The notes: generated by a model from the sequence alone, not told the origin. A DNA stretch of 64,000 bases from Anisodus tanguticus (GCA_034509755.1 CM067551.1:14876501-14940500), one strand, 5' to 3'. Positions 22,334-36,802 are shown, numbered from the stretch's first letter. Translations and numbers: made by a program.

Positions 22334-25300
22334 TTAAATATAACGACTCAACCGGTCGTTTTTAGCTAAAGACCCTTATTTGACTAAATTACCCTTCTTG
22401 TAGACTCTATGAGGGGTTTATGATGCACGAAAATGGGTAACACGTTTCTCGAGGTCCATTTATATGAGTTTCAAATGAAAAAACTAAAACTAGAACCTTG
22501 GAGTTGAATAGTTTGATTCGAGGTTGACTTTTGAGTAGATGGGTTCGTTTCCGAGTTTTGTCATTTTTGATAGTTTCAGAGAGTCAATTATGACTTAGTT
22601 GAGACATCGGTTCACTTCCTGAGGTAATCAGATATATTTTATGGTACTATTTGTGAAATTTAGATATTTGGTTATTTTGGCGATTCTTTAGAAAAGTATG
22701 TCTTAGGTCGGTCATATGAGAAATTCGAGGGCACGAGCGAGTTTGTATCACTGTTTACCTTGGGGTAGTATGTTTGGTTTGTGTTCGGGAGGTCCCGAGA
22801 GCATTTTGAGTGTTTGGTCGAGGTTTGAGTGAGTTGCCATGTTTCTGGTGTCTAGTGTCTGCACTAGCGACCTCATATCCGCTTCTGCTTGTCCACCTCT
22901 GTAGAGGTTGGCTCGCAGATACGGGGCATGTGCTTTGTAATGTTTTCTGCTTCTGCGGATGTCCTTCTCGCAGAGGCAATGCGCTTCTGCGGAGTCTGTT
23001 CCGCCCCAGCGAATCTCGAGATCTTTTAATGAGTCCGCCTCAGCGGCCCTTTTTCCGCTGAAGCGAGACCGGCGTAGCGACATCGATTCTGCCGAAGAGG
23101 AATCACTGTTCCAGATTAGATATTAAATGTCCTAAATGAATTCATTCCTAAAAAAATATCCTCTAGGGACTAGAGCTCGGCTAGGAGGGAAATTCTGGTG
23201 GTTTTCACTATTGTTCTTCATTGAAGGTATAATTTCATCCCCTTTAATTATTTATTCTCTTTTGGGTCTTCCAATCCTAGTATGACTTCTACTTTGGAGA
23301 GGATGATAGCATAGGCTTCCATGCTAGAATAAGAGAGCTTAACACATTATTTAAAGATGCATTATGAATTAGATAATCATGATGTTCCAAATAAGTGTTG
23401 ATTAATGATAGATAATCATGTCGTAAGGATTAATTTGGTATTGGAAAATTTTTCAAATTGGGGGAAATTTAGGGTTCATAAATTGGGGGTTTTCTTAAGT
23501 TGTGCCATTGAAGGTCTTAATGAGCTTAGGTTTCTAATTAACTTAAGGATATGATTATCTAGTATGTGTTTATGCTTTTTGGGTAGTAAAGTTCAAATTT
23601 TGGTATCGTGGTCTCGGGGTTGGTTTTGGATGCCTTGGGATGATTACGGACTAAGTCATTGTATTGTGTGTTAGCCTTATATTAATGTATAGTCTATGCG
23701 TGTTAGACTACGACTACTACGAGGCACTCCAGAAGGGCAAGGCAGGCGTGGAGGGTCGATCGTCCGTGGCTCATGTTCGGCTTTGAGGTAGGCTATGGTT
23801 TATTTTTACTAGACTCCGATGGAAGTATGTAATTAGTTATAAATATTTAAGGGTATTGGGCCTGTTTGGAGGTCCCATTCAAATGTGTGTGATGAACGTT
23901 TGAATGGATACTAGTGTTAAACTATGATGATGGGTTTAGAGAATCAGTCTTCAGCTGATTCCGAATGCTGATTGATTGAGCTTGTCTCCATGTGTTGCTA
24001 TGGTTGTGCTTATTCATCACACATGCTTTGATATGATATTTTGATTGTACTTGGATTATATGTTATTGCATTCTTAGAAGCATGTGATATTCATCTCTAT
24101 ACTTAGTTGCATCTCATTACATCATGATTTCTTACCTTGTGTTATCATTTATATTCATACACTTATGGTTTGATAATATTGATATGAGAGTGGTATGAAA
24201 GTGTTGTGGGTCCAGGAGACCGAAAAGATAAGAATACTTATGACATTTTGGCAACATTGATTGATGATGATACTATAGACATAGTGTTGGGATTCGACGG
24301 GAGATTTCAGATGATGATGATACGTAGGGAACGGGTTGCACGCCTGCAACAGTGATTATTATTCAACCAAGACCTGTCTCCGATGTCAAATTTTGGAGCA
24401 GTATATGGACTTCGCGGGTCCTCCATAGGTGTGCGTTTCATAATAAAAAATAAATGTATGTATACTGGAGAATAAAGGTAACTAACATATGCATTACATT
24501 CACATCATACATTCATCATACATTCATTATTGTGGTATTGGTAACGTGAAATGGATTAGATATTGAAAATGGGGTTATACCCTAAATATATGGACTTGGA
24601 TTTATTGTATTGACCGGATTGATCAGCATGATTGGCTTGTATCTGTGCAATGGATTCATGTGATTATATCTTTATGAGTCTGAGTACTCATTCTGGGATT
24701 ATGTGGTGGTCAGTGGATCTTATTGACAAAACTATCATGTTAACCTTAGAGGAATGGATAAGTCTTATTTGCTTGATAATTGATAATATTATTTGATAAA
24801 GAGTCTAGAAAGAACTAATCGGCAGATTGTTGTGGTAGTTAATGACTTGTATATTTTGGATGTGTCATTCCCTTTCCTAATTAAGGATAAAAGGCGTAGA
24901 TTTCTACTTAGAGTATAACGAGAATGTTACGTGTATAATATATGTCCTGCCCTTACTTATGTAAACTTGTAGTCAAGCCCAAGGGTAAGAGAGAATAAAG
25001 AGCTAGTAGTGTTATGATTAGGCTAGTTGTGAGACCTTTGAGAAAGATTGTGATATGATGTGTGTACTAGAGACAACCTATTTTAATTGATTATTTGATG
25101 ACCCGGGTAGGTGGTGACATATTGATCGATAGGTAATAAGTGTAAGATCCTTGTCTACAATATGAACTGAATTGTACTTGACTATGGTTGAACTCTTACG
25201 TGAATAAAGTGAATTGTTGATTCAGTGAAATACTATGTGATCAATATGACTTAGAAGAGCTAGATTAGTAAGTTAATGAGGTTTCTGGATAAATGAGGAT

Positions 25301-25387
25301 TTAGAACTGATTGCTAAGTACTTGAACACTGCTAGCGACCCTTTTGTAATTGGATTACTCTTATGAATATGAGGTCATAGGTGAAAT

Positions 25388-26527
25388 TAGGGGTGGCCAG
25401 TGGGATGGGCCGGGGCGGGACGGGATTTGGGGGACGGGGTGGGTGGTCGGGATCGGAATTTGACAGGCCAGGCGGGCCGGGATAGGGACGGGAAGAGGTC
25501 CCGTCCCGTCCCACATCCTGTAGGAAGAGGGGACGGGATTTGGGGGGATTTTAATTTATTTTTTTAGACTCGTAATTTAAAAAAATATTTAAATACTTAA
25601 ATAATTGAATAAGATAGTGAATAAAAATATCCCAAGACTGTTTTTGTGCCTCTTATATTATTTAATAGAAATATGATTTTTTTTGTAATACGATTTCAAA
25701 ATTGCAACTTTATTTCGTAGTTCAAAAGTTGAAAATCACATAGTAAAATTGCCATTAAAAAAATTACATCTTCAACCATACTTTTTCTAATTTCCTCACA
25801 ATCTCTTGAGGATCCTCTGTTGAAATTGGAAGTTGTTGGTCAAATTGTTCGACGTTGCTTCCTGCTCTATCGGATAAGATTTCGTTGTAGTTGTAGTCGT
25901 CTTCTTCGTTGATCTCTGGTTGACCGCACATTCTACGCTCCAGTGTGCCTATCATCAATATATCTATATGACCTAATTTCATGAATATTTCTTGAAATAA
26001 AATCTCCAGTGTGCCTATCATCAATATATTTATATGCTAATATACATTTTTACATAGACCAATTCTGATCTATCCAATGACATGTAACCATTAAATAATC
26101 ATTATCATTAGTACTACGACCTATGTCAGAAGTGATAGCCACTTTGCCATTAAAATGATACAATGTATAACGTAAATATTGTTGATATTCATGAGCAAAT
26201 TTAAAAACAACTCTTCTAACAGTTGATCTAGGAAAACCGTTAAAAGTAGGATTATATGTTTCTCGAATGTAATGAATAAAACTAGGAGAGGAAGGAAATG
26301 AAAAAGGCAAAACCTCCACAGCAACTAATTTTGCTAAATTTTCCCGATGTTTGTGTTTATAATATTTAGGACCTATAACTCCCACCGTCATCGGGTTAAT
26401 TCGGCCTTGTACTTGGTCGGGGACACTATGTGAACCTTGTCCCGACTTAGAAGGCATTTGCACACCCGATTTTTCAGCCAAGTATTGGTTATACCTTGCT
26501 CTGTGAGAGTTTTCTACATGGTCACCA
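25388..26527 (-). mobile_element. hAT (RICESLEEPER-like) deletion derivative in the E 5' LTR
   Basis: The left end, TAGGGGTGGCC, matches the terminal repeat of the hAT elements at 60912 and 50178 in this window. Comparison with the other E LTR shows insertion after GTGAAAT, with GGTGAAAT (25380-25387) on the left and CATGAAAT on the right (6 of 8 identical). The right end (GGTCACCA) is a decayed or truncated terminal repeat, so the exact end is uncertain by a few bases. The minus strand carries transposase fragments. Confidence 0.7.
26050..26481 (-). pseudogene. hAT transposase fragment (143 aa)
   Basis: The frame shows LAKLVAVEVLPFSFPSSPSF, FIHYIRETYNPTFNGFPRST and the catalytic-core-like AITSDIGRSTNDNDYLMVTC with HWIDQNW. 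These are hallmarks of plant hAT (RICESLEEPER/DAYSLEEPER) transposases. The TSDIGRS and HWID motifs include the first conserved Asp of the hAT DDE core. The N-terminal BED finger is cut off on the right. A second short frame at 25764-26024 (acidic, EEDDYNYNE) may be more C-terminal sequence. Non-functional, because the rest of the core is deleted. Confidence 0.8.
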
Positions 26528-27109
26528 TGAAATAAGTGGCTTGTTTATTTATTGGACTTGTACATAAACTACGTGACTTATCTGGATTATGGAACTGTCT
26601 AGTATAGGATTTAATTGGTATCAACTTGATATTTATCTCTTTTTGTGTATCTTCCATCATTGTTGGCCTATGATTCCTGCGGGGGTACGTTGTGTACTCA
26701 TACTACACTTACTGCATTCTTTTTGGATGTAGATACAACTCTTTCTACTAGTTCGGGATCTCAAGTTTGAGTCCGAGCCGGTTGATTATTTGTATTCAGG
26801 GTGAGGATGCTACCTTCCAGAATACCCCTGGATGCTTTTTCTCTTTCTTGTCTTCTATTTATCTGAGAGACATGTATAAATATTTAGATTATGTTATTTA
26901 GGCATTTGGCCTATGTTGTCCTGTATTCAGACTTTAAATTAGGTTTAGAGCTCTTGTATTGTTGACAAGATCATTTGGGGGTTGTAATCGACTTTCAAGA
27001 CTTATCTTTCCCATTTCTTCCTTTTATCATATTGAATGAGATTGAGAGTGGTTCGCCTACCGGTGGGAAAGTGTAGGTGCCACCATGATTTCTAAAAGGG
27101 GTCATGACA

Positions 27110-29391
27110 AAGTTGGTATCAGAGTTTTAGGTTATACGGTGTTAAATACAAGAGCAATGCCTAGTAGAGTCTTGCGGATCGGTGGAGAGACGTCCCTACT
27201 TATATTCGAGAGGCTATGGGATATTTAGGAAACTTCACTTTCTTTATTCCTTTCATGCTAAGATTAATCAAATTGGTATCTGAAACTTTTTCTTCCTATT
27301 CTATCATCGATGGTGATAACACACTCTTAAATTCGTGCGTGAGTGGTTCGATATGGTGTCAGGCGGTAGGGTATGAGGTATGTTACCATGATACGGACGC
27401 GTGATCGAGTTAAGTCTCCAGCTATGTTTGAAAGTGCGGTTGATTGGGGTTATGTTTGGAGACCCATTGGTTCGGTGATATCTTGGGGAAGTGGAAATGG
27501 GAATACATAGGCGCAATAAAAGGTAATTGGATGGATCAATATTTGATGTATGAAGGGAAAAATTGGTATCTGATGTGCTTGTTAGGTTAAGTTGCAAGAT
27601 GTATGGGGGTGGATATCGTATAAGTTATAAAAGGTTAAGTTTGGCTTTGACTTGACATAATGGTGGTAGCAGAGTGAGAACTAGTGGTTGGGGGTTCTTT
27701 CAGGGAATGACTATCTGTTCTAGGTTAGGTGGCAAGGTTACTTGGGGCGATTCAACCTTATGGAAATAAACAATCGCGTTATTCGAATAAGAAATATGTT
27801 TGTAGGGTTATTTGGTATTTCAAAGTTAGTGGTAAAAAGGGATTGTTGAAACCAAGAGATTGTTGATTTGTGAGTTATTTCACCATTGTTCAGTATAGAG
27901 TAAGTGTAAGAGATTGTAAATGAGTTGGTACGTTGGACTACATCATAGGCTAATGAGGGCCAGTGATCGACTAATACTAATAACGTCAGCGTTGAACAAA
28001 TATGAAGTTTTAGGTTAGGGATTACCGGGTGTTGCATCTAGTTCTTGGATAAGATTCGTGGACATGGCAAATAAAGGTTAAAGTTCGAGAAGTTCTATAA
28101 TTACTGGTATAATGACTTGGGGTTGATCGAAGGACAGGAAAAAAATTGCACGGTTAGCTGGATGTGTTAAGGTTCGACAAAATAAGGTAAGGGTTGGTTC
28201 ATCGCAGACAAGCATCGTATAAGACTCTCGAACAATGTATTTTATAATAGAAAGGTTTATCACAACAGATTGACGATGGTTGATCTAATTTGGATTGTGA
28301 AAAGCTTTGGGTATTGAGTATCAGGTCGGTGAACGTATGAGCCAATATAGAAGAAGGATTATTGGGTTAGAAATTTTTGGTAGGGTTACTTCGATGAAAC
28401 TCCATGAGAATGTTATCGGGATTGTATGTTCGGTAATTAAGGATCAACTTTTGAATTTTGGACCAGTTTAGTGATGGTTTGGGTTATCGCTTGGGTACTA
28501 AATGATTGTTAGTCAGAGTAACCAGAGTGGGTCAATACCTTGTGCAGTTGAGGAATTTTACAAAAGATGGTTCATGGAATGTGTCGGATGTGGGAGGAGC
28601 TTCCAGTTTTAAGGTACGAGTGAGGCGAGAGAAACTCTCTGATTGAGTGCGTAGTGTACTATTTACAGGATTAGTTCAGTTATTTGTGAGATCAATGAGA
28701 TTTTAGTACACTTTGGAATAGGTTTGAATAGTGATCAGTCGTTAGTGGTGAGTTTGATTGAAATGAAAAGTGGATGATTAAGAATTTCAATAAATGCATG
28801 GTTGATCTGATTGGGAATGAGTAAGCTATTTCTTCGGAATAGAGGAGGATTTGATGTGTTTAGAGTTCATGAGGTTCTATCAGATTTGCGTACCAAGTGA
28901 AAGTTGAGAAATATGAAGATTACAATCATAAGGTATAGTTCTTGTGGTGTGTGTCTATGTATTTCTAAGAAATCTTGGTGTGAAGAATGGCATTGATAGT
29001 GTGAAAGAAGATTAGTAGGATCAGATTATTTTATCGGTACCGGTTGGACAATGATTTGTGGCTAACAACTAAAGGATGGTAGTGTAAAGTGTTAGTGGTG
29101 GATTCAACCGAACGCGTATAGAGGTATGATTATGATAATATTAGGAAATTGGAATGGGTTTACATTCGAGGATCAGATGTGAAAGAAATTTCGGGTATGA
29201 AAGAATGGAAAGTTGGGTTGCAGCACAGTTAAAGGTAGTATTGACAGATATAGTAAAAAAATGGTACTCTATGTATATTTCTTGTCTGTTGAGACTTCAT
29301 GAGGTTATGATAGGAATTCCTTAGTTACTCGCCAGCTTCGTACTTTATCTCTCTCCATTTATGGATAAACATTTATTTAATTGGTATCTGA
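27110..29391 (+). other. Element E internal region, non-coding
   Basis: It starts with the primer binding site. No gag, protease, integrase or RT motif appears in any frame, and the open frames at 27304-27597, 27738-28037 and 28078-28263 are unrecognisable. Primer-site-like words TTGGTATCTGA recur near 27271, 27561 and just before the right LTR. I see no clear polypurine tract. Such an interior is typical of large retrotransposon derivatives. Confidence 0.65.
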
Positions 29392-32201
29392 TATGATGAT
29401 CCGTCTGGTCATTTTTAGCTTATTTGACTAAATTACCCTTCCCGTAGACTCTATGTGGGATTTGTGATGCGCGGGGATGGGTGGCACGGGTCTGAGGTCC
29501 ATTTATACGAGTTTCGGGTGAAAAACCTAAACCTAGAACCTTAGAGTTAGATACTTTGCCTCGAGGTTGACTTTTTATTAGATGGGTTCGTTTATGGGTT
29601 CTATTGTTTTTGCTAGTTCCAAAAGGTCAATTATGACTTAGTCGAGTCATCAATTCGCTTCCCGAGGCAATCAAATGTATTTTCTGGTACTATTTGTGAA
29701 ATTTAGATATTTGTTTATTTTTGGCAATTCTTTAGAAAAGTATAACTTAGCTCGGTCATATGAGAAATCCGAGGGAATGAGCGAGTTTGTATCACTGTTT
29801 ACCTTGGGGTAGTATGTTTGGTTTGTGTCTGGGGGGTCCCGGGAGTATTTCGAGTGATTGATGGAGGTTTGCGTGAGTTGTCATGTTGCTGGTGTCTGCA
29901 CCAGCGGCTTCCTGTCCGCTTCTGCTTGTCTGCTTCTGCGAAGGTTGGCTCGCATATGCGGGCCCTGTTCTTTGTAATGTTTTTCATTTCTACGGATGTC
30001 CTTCTCGCAAAGGCGATGCGTTTATGCGGAGTCTGTTCCGCCCCAACGAATTTTGAGATCTTTTAATGAGTCTCCTCAGTGGCTCTTTTTCCTCTAAAGC
30101 GAGATCACCGTAGCGGCGTCGATTCCGTTGAAAAGGAATCACTATTCCATATTAGATATTAAATGCCCTAAATGAATTCATTCCTCCAAAAATATCCTCT
30201 TGGGACTAAAGCTCGGCTAGGAGGGAAATTCTGGTGGTATTCACTATTGTTCTTCATTGGAGGTATAATGTCATCTCCTTTAATTATTTATTTTCTTTTG
30301 GGTCTTCCAATCCTAGTATGACTTCTACTTTGGGGAGGATGATAGCATAGGCTTCCATGCTAGAATAAGAGAGCTTAAAACATGATTTAAAGATAGATTA
30401 TGAATTAGAGATTCATGATGTTGTAAATAAGTGTTGATTAATGATAGATAATCATGTTGTAAGGATTAATTTGGTATTGGAAAAATTTTCAAATTGGGGG
30501 AAATTTAGGGTTCATAAATTGGGGGTTTTCTTAAGTTGTGCCATTGAAGGTCTTAATGAGCTTAGATTTCTAATTAACTTAATGATATTATCTAGTATTT
30601 GTTTATGCTTTTGGGTAATAAAGTTCATATTTTGGTACCATGGGTCCGGGGTTGGTTTTGGATGTCTTGGGATGATTAAGGACTAAGTTATTGTGTTGTG
30701 TGTTAGCCTTATATTAGTGTATAATCTATGTGTGTTAGCCTTATATTAGTGTATAGTCTATGCGTGTTAGACTACGACTACAATGAGGCACTCCGGAAGG
30801 GCAAGGCGGGCGTGGAGGGTCGACCGTTCGTGGCTCATGTTCGGATTTAAGGTAGGATATGGTTTACTTTCATGAGACTCCGATAGAAGTACATAATTAG
30901 TTATAAATGTTAAGGGGTATTGGGCGTGTTTGGGGTCCCATTCAAACGGGTGTGATGAACATTGAATGAATACCGATGTTGAACTCTGATGATGTGTTTG
31001 GCGAATCAGCCTCGAGCTTCGACTGATGATTGATTGAGCTTGTCACCATTATGTGGGTTTTGTCACCATGTTTGCTATTGTTATGCTCATTCATCACACA
31101 TACTTTGATATGATATTTTGATTGTACTTGGATTATATGTTATTAAATTTTTGGAAACATGTGATATTTATCTCTATACTTGGTTGTATCTAACTACATC
31201 ATCATTTCTTACCTTGTGTTGTCATTTACATTCATACACTCATGGTTCTGATGATATTGATATGAGAGTGGTATGAAAATGTTGTGGGTCCAAGAGACTG
31301 GGAAGGTAAGAATACTTATGTGATTTTGGCAACATTTATTGATGATGATACTACAACCATAGAGCTAGGATCCTACAAAAAATTCCGCATGATGATGATA
31401 TGCGAGAAACAGGTTGCAAGCCTGCAACAATTATTATTATTCATCCAAGACCTATCTCTGATGGCAAATTCCGGAGGAGTATATGGACTTCGCGGATCCT
31501 CCATGGGTGTGCATTTCATAATAAAAACTTGAACGCCTTTATACTGAAGGATAAAGGTACCTGACATATGCATTGCATTCACATCATACATTCATCATGC
31601 ATTGATTATTGTGGTATTAGTAACGTGATATGGATTGGATATTGAAACTAGGGTGATACCTTGATTATATGGACTTGGATTGATCGTATTGACCAGATTG
31701 GTCGCCATGATTGGCTTCATTCTGTGCATTGGATTCATACGGTTATACCGTTGAGAGTATGAGTACTCATTGTGGGATTATGTGGTGGTCAATGGATCTT
31801 ATTGACAGAGCTATCATGTTAATCTTAGAGGACTGGATAAGTCTTGTTTGCCTGATAATTGATAATATTATTTGATAGAGAGTATAGAAAGAACTAATCG
31901 GAAGGTTGTTGTGGTAGTTAATGACTTGTATATTTTGTATGTGTAATTCCCTTCCCTAATCAAGGATAAAAGGCATAGATTTCTATTTAGAGTACAACGA
32001 GGATGTTAAGTGTATAATATGTGTCTGCCCTTACTTATGTAAATTTATAGTCAAGCTCAGGGACCAAAAAGAATATAAAACTAGTAGTGTTATGATTAGG
32101 CTAATCGTGAGATCTTTGAAAAGGATTGTGATACAATGTGTGTACTAGCATCAACCTATTTTAATTGATTATTTGATGAGCTGGGTAGGTGGTGACAACA
32201 T

Positions 32202-33532
32202 TGATGTGCGGTGAAATTACGCATTTTTATACCCTTTCCTTAAGATTTTCTAGCCATTTAAGTAAGTTTTAATGACATTTCTTATGTTTATTTTGTATTT
32301 GTAAGAATTTGGAGTTGAAGTGTCAAGAATCATAAAAAAATGAGAAAAACCTGTTTTGTGACCATTTTGTTGGACGCAGAACCGTTCTGCTGGCCGAAGA
32401 ATGTGTAGCGGAATGGGACAGGAAGTTTTGATATCACTGTTTCATTTTGTTGACCATTTTTCTGGCCGTAGAATGGGTAGCGGAATTGGACAGGAGTCAC
32501 TGTCCCATTCTGCTACCGTACTAAAATGGGGAAAAGGACATTTTTGACAGATTTTGTAAAATATTTTCTTTGGTCTATAAATATAACGTTAGGTCATTTT
32601 AGCCATAAGGAGAAAAACACCAACTCATATAAAATCTCAAGAATCATTCTTCAACCTATTTTGAGAGCTTAAAAGAGGGAGAACAAGCCTTTGGAGGCTA
32701 GAATGTCATCACACATCACCTTGGAAGTGAAGACTTGAATCCATTAATGAGAATTTCTTACTTCATCTCTTTATTTTCTTGCTTTGTATTGTTATATTTA
32801 GTGTGGGTGATTACTATAGACAACAAAGTTGTAAAGACTTGTTAAGTAGCATTTGTATTTAACTCTTGTTGCTTTTGTATTGATTATTTCTTATTATTTA
32901 TGAAATGAGTATCTTGCTTATTTAATTAATCCTGTTCTTGAATGTTTCCAAAGGAATTAGCTAACCCTAAGACTTACCCATTTATCCTTAATTAAACTTG
33001 AGAGAGGAAATTAGGGTTTGAGATGAATTGATTATCACGATTTGGGGTTTTAACCCTCATGTGATGGGTTTAACCTAGAGATAGGAAAAACCCTAGTGTA
33101 GCCTAAATTGGAATGTGATTAATGCTCCTTAGTTTTATTCGAGAGAACTAACTAAGATAGACCCGCTAAATAGTCGAGAGGCATTAGTGGGTAATTGAGA
33201 TTTCAAGAATAATTTGCTAGACCCATGGTTAATTAAAGGTAGATAATTACTTGCAACAGATCATTATTGAGTTTAAGTTAAATTACAATGTTCCAAAGCC
33301 CCAAATTTCCATAGCTTGTGATCCCCATTAGTTAGTTTTATCTTTATTCCTTTTTCAACAAAATCAAATTTGAAAATCTTTTGGCTTAACTTAATTGGTG
33401 ATAATTCCATAACTAGCTTAATTGCCCTAGTATATTGTTTTATGTAGATTCGACCCCGACTCCTAGTTGGATAAATTATATTGTGTCGACCGTTTATAAT
33501 TTCTCTTTGAGAAGTGAATTCGGACATTATCA
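32202..33532 (+). repeat. Element D 5' LTR (1331 bp)
   Basis: It includes short internal repeats built on CAGAACCGTTCTGCTGGCC and GTAGCGGAATGGGACAGG (32360-32530), partly palindromic. The minus-strand open frame at 33273-33545 is LTR sequence, not a gene. Confidence 0.88.
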
Positions 33533-33703
33533 ATTCGCGCACCACTGCCGGGGAACAATTAGCGTATTGAGTTAGTTTAGGAAGTAAACCGAAAAGGCTT
33601 TGTTCAAATTTTGTGAATATTTGTGAGTCTTTGTGATTATGTGTTTGTTATTTTTCGTGTTTCTTTGTGTTAGCTAGTTTTAGTTTTTGTTACTTGGGTC
33701 ATC

Positions 33704-34627
33704 ATGGCATCATGGATTGAAAATGAGTTTTATGATTGCAACCTTTATTTTGATGGCCCATGTCCATATTGTGGAGGACCCCAATTTTGGCAAGATTGTG
33801 AAAATGCTCCCGGGAGAGAGATGTGTTCACCGTCTCACTCCTATGACGGGAATATTTGCAATATGTGTGGCGGTGGTCTAGATAGACATTGAGGTGATTG
33901 TCAAAACTATTTTGTTCTCCCTCCCTCAAATTGTTCTAACGAGAATACTAGTTGTGCTTTTGAGTTTTATAGGAACAATGACATGGAAAATGAAGAACAA
34001 AGTGCCGGATTTGAAGGCATCTAAGAAATTCTCCAAAATTACATGGAATAGGAGTCTAGATTGGACGAAGAGAGAAAAATCTTCCTACAATCTATCTTGC
34101 CAAATGACGAGGCATTGGAAAAAGTAAATGAACTCCTTGAGGAAGCCAACTCCTCAAGTGCCATGGATTTGTTTACTTCTCAATATGGATTGGTTGAAGA
34201 AGAGACTTCAAGCTCAAGGGATGAGCCCAATTTTTTTATGTCCATGACTAAAGTCAAGGAAATGAAGAAGTGGTTCAAATTGAAGAAGAGAAAAATTGTG
34301 AAGAAGAAGTCTCTAGGTCTCAAAAGGAAGAAATTGAGGAAATATTAAGTAGCATAACCCGGAGGAATAAAGTTTTTGGGCAAGTCTTGACTAAATGGTA
34401 GGAAAACATTCAAACATGAAAATGATGAAATCGTCCAAAACATGGATTTCACCATGAATGGATTATTGCAAGCCTTGAACGAACCTCACCATGAAGAAAT
34501 ACTTGATGAAGTAGAGATTGTGAGCCAAGAATGGCTAATGAATCTAGCTCAACAAGTTGGAGCCTATGGGGATCACCTTGAAGGCATTTCACAGATGATT
34601 GAAAGAATTTTTAAACATGAAAGTTGA
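33704..34627 (+). pseudogene. Element D gag-like frame, interrupted by stops
   Basis: Three open stretches in one frame (33704-33892, 34061-34348, 34442-34627) follow the primer site. The first has a zinc-knuckle-like cysteine pattern, DGPCPYCGGPQFWQDC and ICNMCGGG. The later ones are acidic to basic, with FLQSILPNDEALEKVNELLE and SMTKVKEMKKWFKLKKRK. Position and cysteines suggest a decayed gag-like protein of a non-autonomous gypsy element. No RT, protease or integrase motif follows. I do not recognise a named family. Confidence 0.5.
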
Positions 34628-34721
34628 GCAAAGTCAAGAATTGGAGCTACTTGAAATTGTTATTCGGGACTTGGAGGCCGAATTGAATGCAAAGGTTGAG
34701 ACATGCAATATTCAAAAATAA

Positions 34722-35081
34722 ATGGTCAAGGATAGTGTTCTTGAGTTGGGTTCCATGAAAAATGAGGTCAATATCAATTTGGTAGAGCTAATGGTGGAAT
34801 GTCAACCAACCAACCAAATGAATGATGCCAATGTTGAAAAAATGATACTAGAGTTGCAAAGAAAAGTTCATCAAATCATGTTTGAAGACTCTAGTTCATT
34901 TGGGGGTGAGGATGTTACAAATGGAACAAATTTAAAAATGAAGCGTCTTAGACCGCATTTCAATCATTTTTCAACATTGTGCTTGGTTGATGATATGGAA
35001 GTTGAAATGACCAAGCCTATGGAGAAATTTGGAGATGAAGAACAATGTGCGTTCATTTTAAAAAATTTCATGCCAAAATGA
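34722..35081 (+). pseudogene. Element D, further open frame of unknown identity
   Basis: A 119-aa frame in a different register from the upstream gag-like frame, probably its continuation after a frameshift. It is helical and acidic (VEKMILELQRKVHQIMFED). No domain recognised. Confidence 0.35.
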
Positions 35082-35249
35082 CAACATGGCATCCCTCACT
35101 TGAAGGTCAAAAAGTGTAAGATGTGACATCCAAGAGTTGGCCTCTTTGATTTCCTACCACGGCCTCATGAGCATCACCGAAACTTTGATTCAAAGTTAGG
35201 GTAACAATTCATGTCCTCCAAGTGGAGAAAAAAGTGGTAAGGTTGACAC

Positions 35250-35720
35250 ACGTCGTGCCGCGATGTTAAATTAAGCGCTATTGGGAGGCAACCAAAAATC
35301 TCTTACTTTTTGTTGTTATTTTGCTTTTGATTTTATTCCACTTTGTGCTTTGATAATTTGTCTAAGTGTATAGGAACTGAAAAACCTGGTGCATGGAAGT
35401 TGGAGATGAAAGTGGTGAATAAAAAAGAGCTAAAAAAAGGAGGACCATCATGCGGTCTCTTCTGCGGACCACAAACACGGTCTGCGGATCACATTTTATT
35501 CTGCGAATCTTCCTAGATGAATTGAAAATGAAACTTGAAAAAGTTCAAAAATACGGACCATTATGTGGCCCGCATTCCTAGTATGTGATCCGCACTTTCG
35601 ACTGCAAAATCAGACAGGCCACTGAAAGGTTGAGTATAAAACTGCGGAGGAAAGGATCCATTATGCAGACCACAAAATAGTTTCGGACCTGTTCTGCGAT
35701 CGCATTTTAGGTGTTATGCA
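35250..35720 (+). repeat. Element D 3' untranslated segment with GCGGACC-type motif cluster
   Basis: It contains TTAAGCGCTATTGGGAGGCAA, a motif common after the coding region of Tat-like elements. Then follow repeated TGCGGTCTCTTCTGCGGACC, GTCTGCGGATCACA and CTGTTCTGCGATCGCA words at 35448-35510, 35564-35610 and 35640-35715. These are short imperfect palindromes, possibly able to fold in RNA. Function unknown. Confidence 0.45.
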
Positions 35721-36757
35721 GCCAATAAAAAAATAAGTGTATCTCACACCTCTAATACCTTTGGGCACCACTTCACTTGCATGTGCTACTAGAGTCCTAC
35801 ATCACCTGAGCTCTAGAAGGGTAGTTAAGAGTTACCCGCTCCCATTTCATAGGCCGAGGGCACTGATGCCTACATAGAGGCAAATTCAGGAAAGCGCTTA
35901 ATACGCCACATGGAGCCCCTCAAACTTTCGTCCTTACATTTTGATTTTATGCATTGAGACACTTCATGTTTTTAAAGTTGGGGGTGAGGTAACATGTTTA
36001 GTTTTGCTTTGTAGTTTTTTTTATCCCCCTTGGTTTTTCTTTGCCTGGTTCCTTTTTAAGGGTGTATGTTCAATAATCATGACCTAATAATAGAGTATTT
36101 TGACGTGGTTGGTACTTTTATGTAGTTTCTAACATGTGTAACTTCTTTTTTGGTTTTGATAACACCCCTCAAAAAGTTGAATTTTGAAAAAAAAAAAGAG
36201 TAGTTTTGCACTTGAATGATCATTTTGTGAAAGCATGCCTCATTTTGTTACTCTATGACTACTTATGTTTGAATATTCATTAGATGATAGCCTTGTATTC
36301 AATAGAGAGCTAAAAATATAGCGGTTCTTGTAGTTTATGTGCATTTTGTGGTGAGGATTTGATTGCTCTTTTGTGTTTTCTTGTATCATCTAGAACTTGC
36401 CCCATTGATTTGTCACCGCAATTATAGATTTATTTAGGTTGAGAAAATAATTTTATGCTTTTTTAGGAGAGTAAACCTCTTCTTGAAACTTCTTTAGCCT
36501 ACCCGTGAGATGAGAGTACCTAGTTGTCCCCTTTTGAACCTTTTAACATTTTTCTTGGCTACCACATTACAAAACAAAACTCTTTTTGAAACAAACCATA
36601 TTTTGAACCAAATCCCTCCTTGAACTGCTTGAAAAGTAAAAATTGAGGCTAAAAGTCTAAGTTGGGGATGGAACATGAGATGGAAGAAGGAAAAAAGAAT
36701 TGCAATGTGAACAATTCTAAAAAAAAGAAGAGAAAAGACGAAAATGAAATGAAATGA

Positions 36758-36758
<1 letters not shown>

Positions 36759-36802
<44 letters not shown>
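36759..36802. repeat. Compound microsatellite (TA)11(GA)11
   Basis: Alternating TA (36759-36780) passes directly into GA (36781-36802) inside element D. Confidence 0.95.

Larger units (their letters stand above)
22339..27109 (+). repeat. Element E 5' LTR (interrupted by a hAT element)
   Basis: It matches 29392-32201 and 38355-39274 along its length. It contains a patch of GC-rich words with CGCTTCTGC and CCGCTTCTG motifs (22860-23090), repeated at 29890-30120 in the other LTR. Confidence 0.9.

Noticed and set aside
22748..23083. Open frames on both strands with a CGCTTCTGC-rich composition
   Set aside because: This is LTR sequence of element E, repeated at 29800-30066.
33273..33545. 90-aa minus-strand frame, matched by a similar one at 38171-38371
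   Set aside because: Both lie in the paired LTRs of element D; the similarity is LTR identity, not a gene family.
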